Assembly (NCBI RefSeq): GCF_945873775.1
Contig: NZ_CAMCEC010000023.1
Location: 1-38,953, forward strand
DNA: 38,953 nt
Source: an uncultured Treponema sp.
GTDB lineage: Bacteria; Spirochaetota; Spirochaetia; Treponematales; Treponemataceae
Reading direction: 5' to 3'
Every line of letters begins with the position of its first letter. Position 1 is the first letter of the stretch. The position numbers and the translations under genes were made by a program. The notes under the pieces were generated by a model that was not told where the DNA came from, made no database searches, and saw only the letters and a list, made by a program, of their open reading frames with translations. Shown here in pieces: positions 23,719-31,726 of the stretch.

Positions 23719-24603
23719 TTACTTGCTTTCCTCATAGTAATATGAATAGTCAATGCCTTTCATGAACATTTCGCGGTCATTGATTTTATCGGTCAGGGCA
23801 TTTTTCAAAAGAAACTTAATTTTTGAAGTGTCGCAGACGCTTTGTTCCATTGCATCAAGATATGCTTTTTTGTTTATCTGGCTCCAGTCAACGTATTTTT
23901 TTAGGCTGCGCTTTAAAATCAAATCCAGCCAGATTCTTGTTGTTCTGCCGTTTCCTTCACGGAACGGATGAGCAATATTCATTTCCACATATTTTTCTGC
24001 AATCTGCTCAAATGTTGATTCTGGCATTCTTTCAATTGAAACTAAAGTCTGTGGCAAAAACTCAGCCGCAGCAAACTTGAATCCGCCCTTTGAAATATTC
24101 ACAGTGCGGATTTTTCCTGCAAAGTCATAAAGCCCACCAAAAAGATACGCGTGAATCTGCTTAAGTCCGTTTACTGTTCCAACTTCTATGCTTTCCAAAA
24201 GGGAACTTTCAAAAAGAGCATAAGCCTTTGTTTTGCTTTTGCCGTCAATTGTTTCGTCAGAGTAAGTGAACCACTGAATAAAAGGAGCAGACTTATTGTT
24301 AGGGAAATTTTTTGCAAACTCAATTACCTGATTGTAGTCCATTACATTGGAAAGTCGTTTTTTTCCATCTGGAGCAGTTAGTTTGAACTGGGTAGTAACA
24401 CTACCCAGTAGATTATTTTCTTTTTTGAGTTTCGCCTTTAAATATTTCCAGTAGTTTCGATTTTTTTCGTAATCATCCTGCTCATTCAATACGCCAACAA
24501 TATCAAGCACACTGAACCACCATTTGGAATTTTCTTCATCCCAAACTGCACGGACTTCTCTATCATCAAAAAATTGAATTGAAATTTTCTCTGTATTGCC
24601 CAT
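23719..24603 (-). CDS. Bro-N/Fic fusion protein (C-terminal inhibitory motif)
   Basis: A 294-residue fusion. Residues 1-115 form a Bro-N-like antirepressor domain ([17 protein letters not shown], then [15 protein letters not shown]). Residues 125-270 form a Fic domain with [12 protein letters not shown] beginning at His212. The tail DYSYYYEE (Ser287 to Glu291) fits the C-terminal (S/T)xxxE inhibitory motif seen in class III Fic proteins such as NmFic. It should transfer AMP or a related group to a protein once released. It lies 16 nt after hsdR and, with the other Fic gene, gives this locus two Fic proteins of different inhibition classes. Confidence 0.85.
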   Translation of the reverse strand: MGNTEKISIQFFDDREVRAVWDEENSKWWFSVLDIVGVLNEQDDYEKNRNYWKYLKAKLKKENNLLGSVTTQFKLTAPDGKKRLSNVMDYNQVIEFAKNFPNNKSAPFIQWFTYSDETIDGKSKTKAYALFESSLLESIEVGTVNGLKQIHAYLFGGLYDFAGKIRTVNISKGGFKFAAAEFLPQTLVSIERMPESTFEQIAEKYVEMNIAHPFREGNGRTTRIWLDLILKRSLKKYVDWSQINKKAYLDAMEQSVCDTSKIKFLLKNALTDKINDREMFMKGIDYSYYYEESK

Positions 24604-24619
24604 TTTTTATTTTTCTCCC

Positions 24620-27076
24620 CTACGCCGCTGAATAAATCTTGTCTTCCAGTTCCTTTAGGGCGGCAAGGTAGTTCTGTTTTCCGCCGAAAGTTTTTATGAT
24701 TTCCGCTGGTGTGCCAAAGTCTTTCAGCGGCTCAACGGTCAGAACTTTCATGTCTTCTATTTCTTCAATTCCGGTTTCGGCGTATTTGTCCAGCAGGGCG
24801 TTCAGAACTTTGCGGGCGGAATCTCCGTATTTTGTCCAGTAGTTACGCTTTCGCACATTTTCGGCTCGCTCTTTCCGGGTCAAGGCAGGAACGTCCCAGG
24901 CGATATGGCAAATCAGGTCAAAAATATCGAGGTCGGATTTTATCTCATCTTTCAGTTCGTCAAAAATGATTCCCTGATTTTCAAGCTCCTCGATTATCGC
25001 CTTTTTCTTTTGGGCATCGTTCCAGGTTTTCAGGAAACTGTCCAGCGAGCGGTACGAAGTAAGGATTCCAGTTTTTGTGTATTCCTTAAGGCTGCAGGTA
25101 ATCAGCTTTCCGTTGGCGTCAAGAAACTGCTTGCGTTCGCTGAGCACTGAAACATCAACGCCGCGGACATAGATTTTTTCCCTTTTGCCGAAGTCAGGAG
25201 TTTTTTCGTTTATTTCTAAAGTTCCGAAATTTCCGTCGATTCCGTAGGCGTCATCAAACTGGACTTTCTCGCCGGTAACCGGGTCAATTTGCTCATCCGA
25301 ATTTTCCTGATTTCCAAAATCAATGATTTCCTCGCTCAAGCTTTCGTCTTGGCTTGCTTCCTTGATTCTTACAGGCGCGCCGTCAAAATCCTTGTCTGCA
25401 AATTTGTCTGTAACATTCCTAAAGTCGATAATCGTAAAATAAAGCTTGCCGTAATCCTCCTCAACACGAGTTCCGCGCCCGATAATCTGCTTGAATTCGG
25501 TCATGCTGCCGATGTTCGAGTCAAGGCAAATCAGCTTGCAGGTTTTCGCGTCTGTTCCTGTTGTCATCAGTTTTGAAGTTGTGGCAATAACAGGGAACGG
25601 TTCTTCCGGATTTATAAAATCTTCAAGATAGCCTTTTGCAATCGGGTCGTCGCCTGTAATCCGCACAACATACTTGTCTGATTTTGTGGTAAGTTCGGGA
25701 TTTGCATATTTTAGGAGAGCCTGCCTCATGCGCTCGGCGTGCTCAATGTCAACGCAGAATACAATTGTCTTTGACATCGGGTCGGAATTGTTCAGATATT
25801 CCATGATTTTCTTTGCGACAAGATTTGTGCGCTCGTCAATTACGATATTTCTGTCAAAATCTTTTGTGTTATAAAGCCGGTCTTCCACAAGCTCGCCTTC
25901 AATGTCGGTCTTGCCGCGTTCCGGACGGTAGCCTTCCAAATCAATGTTCATTCCGACTCGCAGAACTTTGTACGGAGCTAAAAATCCGTCGTCAATTCCC
26001 TGCTTTAAAGAATACGTGTAAATCGGCTCGCCAAAATATTCGATGTTTGAAAGAGACTTTGTCTCGCGCGGTGTGGCTGTCATTCCAATCTGAGTTGCGG
26101 AAGAAAAATAGCTCAGAATTTTGTGCCATGCTTTATCCTCGTCAACAGAGCCGCGGTGGCACTCGTCCACAACTATTAGGTCGAAAAAATCAGGGCTGAA
26201 CTGCAGATATGCGTCAGTTTCTTCGTCATAATTTGTAAGCCCCTGATAAAGCGCAAGATAAATTTCATAAGCCTTGTCAATCTGCTTATGTTTTATGATT
26301 GTAAGCTTGTCCTTAAAATGCTTGAAGTCGCCTTTTTTCGTCTGGATAATCAGATTGTTTCTATCGGCAAGATAAAGAATCCGCTTTTTGCAGCCCGATT
26401 TCCAAAGACGGTAAATAATCTGAAATGCCGTATAAGTTTTGCCGGTTCCAGTCGCCATTACAAGAAGAATTCTGCTCTGACCGCGCGCGATTGCATCCAC
26501 AGTCCTGTTTATTGCAATCCGCTGATAGTAACGCGGCTTTTTTCCTTCCGAGTCGAAAAAATAAGATGAAAGCGAAGTTTCTTCCGCCAGTTTTGTTTCA
26601 AGTCCGTTGTATTTTTTGTAGCAGTTCCAAAGCTCTTCAACCGCGGGAAAATGTTCCAAATCAGCGTTTTCTGTTACAACCGGATTTCCGTCAGAGCCAA
26701 GCCTGCCGCAGTTTTTGCGGTATTGAATTACAAATCCTGTGCCATTGCTGGAAATTGCAACCGGAACATCAAGAATCTGAGCATATTCCAAAGCCTGCTG
26801 CATTCCGGCTCCCGCAGTGTGCTTAGCATCCTTAGCCTCCACAACCGCGACCGGAATATTCGCTTTATGATAGATGATTATGTCGGCACGTTTCCGCTCG
26901 CCACGTTTTGTCCTTTTCCCCTTTACAAAAATCCGCCCGGCAGTAAAAGTAACTTCCTCGCGGATTTGCGTCTGTCTGTTCCACCCGGAATTTTCTATCG
27001 CAGGAATAATGTATTTTGTAATTACGTCGCGTTCACTTAAACTTGAAAAACCAGCTGACTCTTTCTTGGAATTCAT
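24620..27076 (-). CDS. hsdR: Type I restriction endonuclease subunit HsdR
   Basis: An 818-residue translocase-nuclease. The N-terminal nuclease core shows Asp65 (RADIIIYH) and Glu80/Lys82 (VAVVEAKD). The superfamily 2 motor follows with Walker A ATGTGKT at 208-214, DECH at 304-307 and GMTATPRE. A C-terminal helical region should contact the methylase. It cuts unmodified DNA in complex with HsdM and HsdS. The ATG at 27076 has no Shine-Dalgarno sequence but an extended -10 box (TGCTATAAT) ends 6 nt upstream, pointing to a leaderless mRNA. It opens the type I locus. Confidence 0.94.
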   Translation of the reverse strand: MNSKKESAGFSSLSERDVITKYIIPAIENSGWNRQTQIREEVTFTAGRIFVKGKRTKRGERKRADIIIYHKANIPVAVVEAKDAKHTAGAGMQQALEYAQILDVPVAISSNGTGFVIQYRKNCGRLGSDGNPVVTENADLEHFPAVEELWNCYKKYNGLETKLAEETSLSSYFFDSEGKKPRYYQRIAINRTVDAIARGQSRILLVMATGTGKTYTAFQIIYRLWKSGCKKRILYLADRNNLIIQTKKGDFKHFKDKLTIIKHKQIDKAYEIYLALYQGLTNYDEETDAYLQFSPDFFDLIVVDECHRGSVDEDKAWHKILSYFSSATQIGMTATPRETKSLSNIEYFGEPIYTYSLKQGIDDGFLAPYKVLRVGMNIDLEGYRPERGKTDIEGELVEDRLYNTKDFDRNIVIDERTNLVAKKIMEYLNNSDPMSKTIVFCVDIEHAERMRQALLKYANPELTTKSDKYVVRITGDDPIAKGYLEDFINPEEPFPVIATTSKLMTTGTDAKTCKLICLDSNIGSMTEFKQIIGRGTRVEEDYGKLYFTIIDFRNVTDKFADKDFDGAPVRIKEASQDESLSEEIIDFGNQENSDEQIDPVTGEKVQFDDAYGIDGNFGTLEINEKTPDFGKREKIYVRGVDVSVLSERKQFLDANGKLITCSLKEYTKTGILTSYRSLDSFLKTWNDAQKKKAIIEELENQGIIFDELKDEIKSDLDIFDLICHIAWDVPALTRKERAENVRKRNYWTKYGDSARKVLNALLDKYAETGIEEIEDMKVLTVEPLKDFGTPAEIIKTFGGKQNYLAALKELEDKIYSAA

Positions 27077-27082
27077 ATCGTA

Positions 27083-27091
27083 ATTATAGCA
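27083..27091 (-). promoter_or_regulatory. Extended -10 promoter of hsdR
   Basis: TGCTATAAT is a perfect extended -10 element. Only 6 nt separate it from the hsdR ATG, so the first transcribed base should be at or next to the A of the start codon. Confidence 0.6.
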
Positions 27092-27121
27092 TGAAATAAG
27101 CAGATTTTATAGATTTACAAC

Positions 27122-28111
27122 TTACTTATACTTCTCCGCCATCTTCTCACATTCCTCTCGAATCTCTTCCCTCAGTCTTGCAGGTTTTATCACCGTAACA
27201 GAATCGCCAAAGCCCATTGCCCAGGAGAACACCATCTGCTTCTGGTTCGAGCTGAATTTCAGAAGAACTGTGCCGTCCTCGTGCTGTGCGATTATCTGAT
27301 TTTTGTGCCATTCGCGCTCAAGGACGTAGTTCGCCATTTTTGCGGAAAACAGGAATTCATATTCTTCCGGCGGCTCGGGATTGTTCCAGATTCCAAAGTT
27401 CAGGTCAATATGCCTGTGAATGTCAAAATCCTTTGGAACAGAAAAAGTTTTGCCGGCAGAAACAATATTTTTTATCCGCGAGAGTGCAAAAACCCGAAAA
27501 TCCGCCGCACCGTGGTCAAATCCCAACACATACCAGTTCCCTTTTTGGCACACAACATGATAGCAGTCAAAAATCTTTTCCTTAAAAACCTTGCTTCCCG
27601 AACTTTTGTATCCGAACGAAACAACAGAACGGCTCTTTATCGCCTTAAAAATCTGATTGAAAACCTCAGCGTCAATTTTCGGCAGCGGGTCGGAAATAAA
27701 GCTGATGTCCGTGTTCAAAAAAGAGGAATCAACCGTAACTGTATCGGGCAGAAAAGACGCGATTTTCGCCATGATATTCTTGAACGAGCACTCAAGTGGA
27801 GTGTTCTTGTACTGCTCCATAAGCGGCATAACCGTAGAAACCGTAAAAAGCTCGCCCTCCGTAAGAACCACATTCGGCACGGAAAAAGTCGGGTCAGTGT
27901 AATGATACATTTTGCGCGACTTGTCGTATTCAAGCGGAGCATTCATGTCATCGCGGAGCCGCTCAAAATCACGCTCAATCGTCCGTCGGTTCACCCCGAA
28001 CTTAAAAACCAGCTCGTCCATACCCACAAAAGCCCCGCCACGAAGCATCTCGTCAATCTGAATTATGCGTGTAGTGCGGCGAATGTCGTCACGTTTTTTG
28101 CTAGAAGTCAT
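27122..28111 (-). CDS. WYL-domain transcriptional regulator
   Basis: A 329-residue regulator. Residues 12-60 form a helix-turn-helix (FVGMDELVFKFGVNRRTIERD). The C-terminal half is a WYL domain (KGNWYVLGFDH, then FRVFALSRIKNI) followed by the WCX-type extension. WYL domains bind nucleic acid or nucleotide ligands, and such regulators control several defence islands. The gene ends 46 nt before hsdR and is in the same direction, so it is a good candidate for control of the type I locus. It begins 8 nt after the rdgB-like gene and is probably cotranscribed with it. Confidence 0.88.
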   Translation of the reverse strand: MTSSKKRDDIRRTTRIIQIDEMLRGGAFVGMDELVFKFGVNRRTIERDFERLRDDMNAPLEYDKSRKMYHYTDPTFSVPNVVLTEGELFTVSTVMPLMEQYKNTPLECSFKNIMAKIASFLPDTVTVDSSFLNTDISFISDPLPKIDAEVFNQIFKAIKSRSVVSFGYKSSGSKVFKEKIFDCYHVVCQKGNWYVLGFDHGAADFRVFALSRIKNIVSAGKTFSVPKDFDIHRHIDLNFGIWNNPEPPEEYEFLFSAKMANYVLEREWHKNQIIAQHEDGTVLLKFSSNQKQMVFSWAMGFGDSVTVIKPARLREEIREECEKMAEKYK

Positions 28112-28119
28112 GTTTTTCC

Positions 28120-28743
28120 TTAATTTTTCTTTTCAAAAAGAATTTTTCTGAAAAATTCCGCAAATCCGTCTTCCACTGCAAGCCTGTCAAGCTCGTTGCC
28201 TGTGAGCTCGTAGTAATATTTTCCGGTTTTTATATCAACCGAAAGACTGTCGAGCGGAAAACCTTTTTTCATCACCGGATAAGGCTTGCTTGTCAAAACA
28301 AACGCGCTGCTTCCCATAGAAGGCTCCATCGCTTCATAAATATGCTTCTCATCCGCAACAAAGCAGATTGCATTTCTGTACCGCGCCGTTGGATTTCCAT
28401 ATTTTTTCGCCAAAGATGAATAATGGACAATCATCTGCTCATCAGAAAGAACCTTTCCGTTCACACGGCGCACATGAACTCCCGGCTGCTCGTTTTCCGG
28501 CACGCCGTCAATATAAAGCCCAGAATCGCACGAGAAAACAGGAATACGGAACGCCTCAAAATACGCAACCGCCTTTTTTCGGGCATTTTCAAGCGGAGTT
28601 TTGCCGTCCTCAACAACCTCTGGAATCTCACAGCCCAAATCTTTCAGCCCGACAAGCGTGATTCCAACCCCGGAAAGCCGTTTTTTCATCGCGTTCAGTT
28701 TCGCCGGATTTCCAGTCCCATAAAGCAACTTAATTTCTTCCAT
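28120..28743 (-). CDS. RdgB/HAM1-family non-canonical purine NTP pyrophosphatase
   Basis: A 207-residue member of the Ham1/RdgB family. Typical segments are the N-terminal YGTGNPAKL, FSCDSGLYIDGVP near 90-102 and PGVHVRRVNGK. The family removes dITP, XTP and related nucleotides to keep them out of nucleic acids. The sequence departs from E. coli RdgB in the central motif, so substrate range may differ. A TGGTATAAT box ends 8 nt before the ATG and no ribosome site is seen, again suggesting a nearly leaderless message. It precedes the WYL regulator. Confidence 0.85.
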   Translation of the reverse strand: MEEIKLLYGTGNPAKLNAMKKRLSGVGITLVGLKDLGCEIPEVVEDGKTPLENARKKAVAYFEAFRIPVFSCDSGLYIDGVPENEQPGVHVRRVNGKVLSDEQMIVHYSSLAKKYGNPTARYRNAICFVADEKHIYEAMEPSMGSSAFVLTSKPYPVMKKGFPLDSLSVDIKTGKYYYELTGNELDRLAVEDGFAEFFRKILFEKKN

Positions 28744-28751
28744 ATTATTCG

Positions 28752-28760
28752 ATTATACCA
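28752..28760 (-). promoter_or_regulatory. Extended -10 promoter of the rdgB-like gene
   Basis: TGGTATAAT lies 8 nt before the start codon. The expected transcription start is 1-2 nt upstream of the ATG. Confidence 0.55.
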
Positions 28761-28778
28761 CAGTTTTTCTTTGGGTGT

Positions 28779-28899
28779 GTCCGCAAAACAATTTGCAGAC
28801 CGGGCTTTTCATGAGTTTTCAAAGAAAACTCATTACAAAAACGGTTCTCCGTTTTTGCTGGCTCCGGCTTCTGCCTCCGAACAAACGCAGGCGTTTGTT
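28779..28899. repeat. Cluster of four hairpins
   Basis: Four inverted repeats follow each other: 28779-28787 with 28792-28800 (one mismatch), 28811-28820 with 28824-28833 (ten perfect pairs), 28836-28844 with 28849-28857 (nine perfect pairs), and 28880-28888 with 28891-28899 (nine perfect pairs). The outer TCCGC near 28780 could pair with GCGGA near 28904, closing them into one multi-branched fold. It may be a structured RNA, a mobile palindromic element, or a terminator cluster. Confidence 0.75.
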
Positions 28900-28956
28900 T
28901 TCGCGGATTTTTTTCAAAAACCGCTCACCATTCCAATCCCTCACACAAAAGAAATC

Positions 28957-29061
28957 CTACCCTTCCAGCAGTTTTTTCACCTTACGTTTAAGCAAAAAGA
29001 CAAGCAGAATTTCCGCCGCAACCAAGAATGCAACCGATATAAAAAGAATCATATTTTCCAT
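28957..29061 (-). CDS. Candidate 34-residue membrane protein
   Basis: A short frame, ATG at 29061, encodes one strongly hydrophobic helix (residues 4-24, with LFISVAFLVAAEILLVFLL) followed by the basic KRKVKK. It begins 12 nt after the stop of the HIRAN gene with AGGTGAT as a ribosome site. The layout is that of a small single-pass membrane protein. No family is recognised. It could be chance, given its size, but the start signal, composition and position support it. Confidence 0.5.
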   Translation of the reverse strand: MENMILFISVAFLVAAEILLVFLLKRKVKKLLEG

Positions 29062-29073
29062 GCTCATCACCTA

Positions 29074-30006
29074 TTAGATTTCAATTTTTATGACAACATT
29101 CCGGCAATCAATCCGCAGAAGTTCCGCTTTGAACGACATTTTTTCAGGCTTTGCCGCACGGATTATTTTCGCGGCAGTGGCACGGATATAACCGGCTTTT
29201 TCAAGCCCTGGATTTCCGGCAATTTTCGCGTCAAGGCTTTCCGCCATAACCGCAACCGCATTCTCGTCAGCAGGATTGTATGGCTCTGCCTGAACTGCAA
29301 TTTCAAGCGAGGAATAAAAATCGTGCTTTGCCTTTCTGATTTTTTCCGTCTGAACAAGCAAATCTTCCGCCTTAAGATTTTCCGCAAGACCGTCAAGAAT
29401 GTCAGAATACGGTGACCAGCTGTGATAATTCATTCCGACAACCGGAAGCGTAAGACAAACTTTGTTTTCCTTAAAATAACGCGCAAACGCCTGCTCCAAA
29501 GACTCCGCTTCACGATGATAAGCCAACTTCTTTTTTGCGACATCCAGCACAAGCGGAATTTCATTTTCTTCCATATCATACAACCGTCCGAACAAAAGCG
29601 AGAAAAGGATTTCCGCAGAAACAGGCTCTATTATAAACTGGGTAAGCCGCGCAAATTTGTCGAATGATTTTTTCCGCCTAAGATAAAGCTCGCCTGCAAG
29701 AAGCGAATCCTTAGCCTCAACCGCGCAAAGCAACGCGCCGACATGAAGCAGAAAATCAAAAGTGTCCTTGTCCGAAACATCGGTCTCAGGCGAAACGTAA
29801 ATTCTTGGCGTGCAGTTCAGTTCATCCTGCAGGAACACGTAATAGCTCGGCGAAAAATAAGCGCTTGATGCAAGCTTCTGGTAATCTTCAATATTCAGCC
29901 GCAACGGATTTTCAACTTTTCCGCAGTAATCAAGCTGCCCGGTTCTGCTTTTTGAAAACTCAAACCAGTTTTTCCCGCAATTAATAAGAATCTGCTTTTC
30001 CAACAT
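29074..30006 (-). CDS. HIRAN-domain protein
   Basis: A 310-residue protein. The C-terminal 75 residues (IAVQAEPYNPADENAVAV, then AGYIRATAAKII) match the HIRAN domain, which binds single-stranded DNA ends in helicases such as HLTF but also occurs alone in bacteria. The first 230 residues have no recognised domain. The ATG at 30006 has a strong GGAGGT upstream. A small hairpin (ATTTGC/GCAAAT, 30020-30034) lies just before that site and could shield it. The likely partner is the small membrane gene downstream. Confidence 0.75.
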   Translation of the reverse strand: MLEKQILINCGKNWFEFSKSRTGQLDYCGKVENPLRLNIEDYQKLASSAYFSPSYYVFLQDELNCTPRIYVSPETDVSDKDTFDFLLHVGALLCAVEAKDSLLAGELYLRRKKSFDKFARLTQFIIEPVSAEILFSLLFGRLYDMEENEIPLVLDVAKKKLAYHREAESLEQAFARYFKENKVCLTLPVVGMNYHSWSPYSDILDGLAENLKAEDLLVQTEKIRKAKHDFYSSLEIAVQAEPYNPADENAVAVMAESLDAKIAGNPGLEKAGYIRATAAKIIRAAKPEKMSFKAELLRIDCRNVVIKIEI

Positions 30007-30123
30007 AACAACCTCCAAAATTTGCGGCGCAAATAAAAAAAACGCCCTTTCGCTTTATTTTTCTTTAGTATAAAACACAAGAGCGACATGGAGTGTCGGA
30101 GAGAATATATTTTTCGTAACTTT

Positions 30124-30909
30124 CTATTTTATTGAATCTAAAACAAAATCATCAATATTCTGGATTTCTATTTCCAAAGGTTCACACAACGTTATATTCG
30201 CCTTGTCAATCATCTTATTGATGACTGGACTATTCCAAATAACTTCAATCTCCGTGTGAAGTTTCTTGTACAAATTTAAACACCAATCATTTTCTTTTAT
30301 AAGTTTTTCTGATGGAGTAAAGAAAATATACTGCAATTTTCCGCCGCCATTTTTTTCAAGCCCAAGCAGATGACAGAGCAGTTGCTTCATATCAAAATGA
30401 AGTTCGTAAATTGAATTGCCGCGTAATTTACAATCATCTATTCCAAAATCTTGTAATGAAAGTTCAATTTCCTCGTCTTTAATTTGTCCATGAATACCAA
30501 AACATTCACTTAATCGATTTTGATATGATTTCCACAATTTCTGATGTTTGTCAAAAATTTCATGGCATTTACATTCATAATAAATCCCTTTAGATTCATC
30601 AAAAGCATCTAATTGAGCTTTCGTACTTCTAAACCCTACAGACAATCCTTTTTCAAACAGAATATTTTTCTCTTGAAAATACAGATAACATAATCTAGAA
30701 CTTGAAGCAATAGAAAGCATATGCGGATTTCTGCTGTTTTCCGGCAATTCTCTTTTTTTAAAAGATGAATATAAATTTCTTTTCTTAAGACAATCTATTA
30801 ACGCGGACTTGTATTTTTCATCATAATAAGTGGTTTCAGGATTTATATGAGCAGGATTTTCCAAACTATCAACTAAAAGCCTGTCAAACTGTTTTTTGTC
30901 TTCTTTCAT
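30124..30909 (-). CDS. Putative PD-(D/E)XK nuclease-like protein
   Basis: A 261-residue protein with no certain family. The segment AQLDAFDESKGIYYECKCHEIF (trimmed core LDAF...YYECKC) gives Asp101, Glu112 and Lys114, the spacing of a PD-(D/E)XK nuclease core. The rest looks like a compact alpha/beta protein with no signal or membrane segment. GGAGC lies 7 nt before the ATG. It sits alone between the HIRAN gene and the YkgJ-like gene, and is markedly A+T-rich, consistent with an acquired restriction-like enzyme. A solitary nuclease role is inference. Confidence 0.55.
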   Translation of the reverse strand: MKEDKKQFDRLLVDSLENPAHINPETTYYDEKYKSALIDCLKKRNLYSSFKKRELPENSRNPHMLSIASSSRLCYLYFQEKNILFEKGLSVGFRSTKAQLDAFDESKGIYYECKCHEIFDKHQKLWKSYQNRLSECFGIHGQIKDEEIELSLQDFGIDDCKLRGNSIYELHFDMKQLLCHLLGLEKNGGGKLQYIFFTPSEKLIKENDWCLNLYKKLHTEIEVIWNSPVINKMIDKANITLCEPLEIEIQNIDDFVLDSIK

Positions 30910-30969
30910 TTATCTGCTCCTTTGATAATTATAATCAAAACAATTAAGAAAAATGATCTCAACAGTTTT

Positions 30970-31506
30970 TCAGAAAAAATTTCTAATATCTTTTCGAATT
31001 CCATTAAACATATTTTCATTTACAAAAAAAATAAATCTTGCAAATTCGCTAAATATTGTATTTCCATACATTCCTATTTCAGTTCCGTATTGCTCAACGT
31101 ACTTACCTATTCCATTTTCATAATTTACTTTACAGTTTTCCGGGTTACCGAATACATGATATGTTCTACAAATCAATGGTCGATGTTCATAAATTGAGCA
31201 AATCTTATCTTTTAGAAATGGACAATAATTATTATTTCTGAAAGAAAATGGTTTATCTGTAACTTTTAAGCCTGTTTTCCATGATATATATTCAGCTTCA
31301 AATCTTGTAACTAAAACATCATTTTTGCAACAATAATAACAGCCACAATGACATGAAAAATAAGATGCCAAAAATTCATTTATTTTTTTAGATTCGTTAT
31401 AAATTTTTTCCAGTTTTATAAAATTATTTACTTCTGGGTGTTCTAAAACTCTCAAATTGCTTTTTATTTCATTTATTATATCTTCATTAAATTTTGGTAA
31501 ATTCAT
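30970..31506 (-). CDS. YkgJ-type cysteine-cluster protein
   Basis: A 178-residue protein with the CxCxC..CC cluster (SCHCGCYYCC, Cys52-60) and further cysteines at CPF (95), CSIYEHRP (103) and LICRTYH (113). This is the YkgJ/UPF0153 family, which is thought to bind zinc or an iron-sulphur centre; its function is uncertain. The ATG at 31506 is chosen for its AAGGA site over an upstream ATG at 31527. The C-terminus is rich in aromatic residues. Confidence 0.85.
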   Translation of the reverse strand: MNLPKFNEDIINEIKSNLRVLEHPEVNNFIKLEKIYNESKKINEFLASYFSCHCGCYYCCKNDVLVTRFEAEYISWKTGLKVTDKPFSFRNNNYCPFLKDKICSIYEHRPLICRTYHVFGNPENCKVNYENGIGKYVEQYGTEIGMYGNTIFSEFARFIFFVNENMFNGIRKDIRNFF

Positions 31507-31726
31507 AATTCCTTTTTTATGTGACATTTACTTTTTACAAGTTAAAAATACAGTTCAAATCTAAGATTCTTAAGTCCATTTTTTATTCTTAATACGGAAT
31601 AAATTTCTGATAAAAAATTAAATTAAAAAATCTTAGAAAATATTTTCACGCACCACCTTGAATAATAATAACAGATTATATCATAAATTTATATAGATAA
31701 TTCGTATTCAACTTTCAAAGTCTCTT
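31507..31726. other. A+T-rich intergenic stretch
   Basis: No gene is seen. A TATAAT box preceded by TGA (31675-31683) on the minus strand could start a long leader of about 160 nt for the YkgJ-like gene. TCTAAGATT (31560-31568) and AATCTTAGA (31629-31637) form an inverted repeat in that leader. No terminator for the acyltransferase gene was recognised. Confidence 0.35.

Noticed and set aside
27281..28123. Plus-strand open frame of 280 codons opposite the WYL gene
   Set aside because: Shadow frame; the WYL and HTH motifs on the other strand are clear.
28779..28899. Hairpin cluster read as integron attC sites
   Set aside because: The core GTTRRRY and RYYYAAC boxes are not both present and no integrase is in the window.
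28423..29415. Plus-strand open frame of 330 codons across the hairpin cluster
   Set aside because: It overlaps the rdgB-like and HIRAN genes and the hairpins, and its sequence has no domain character.
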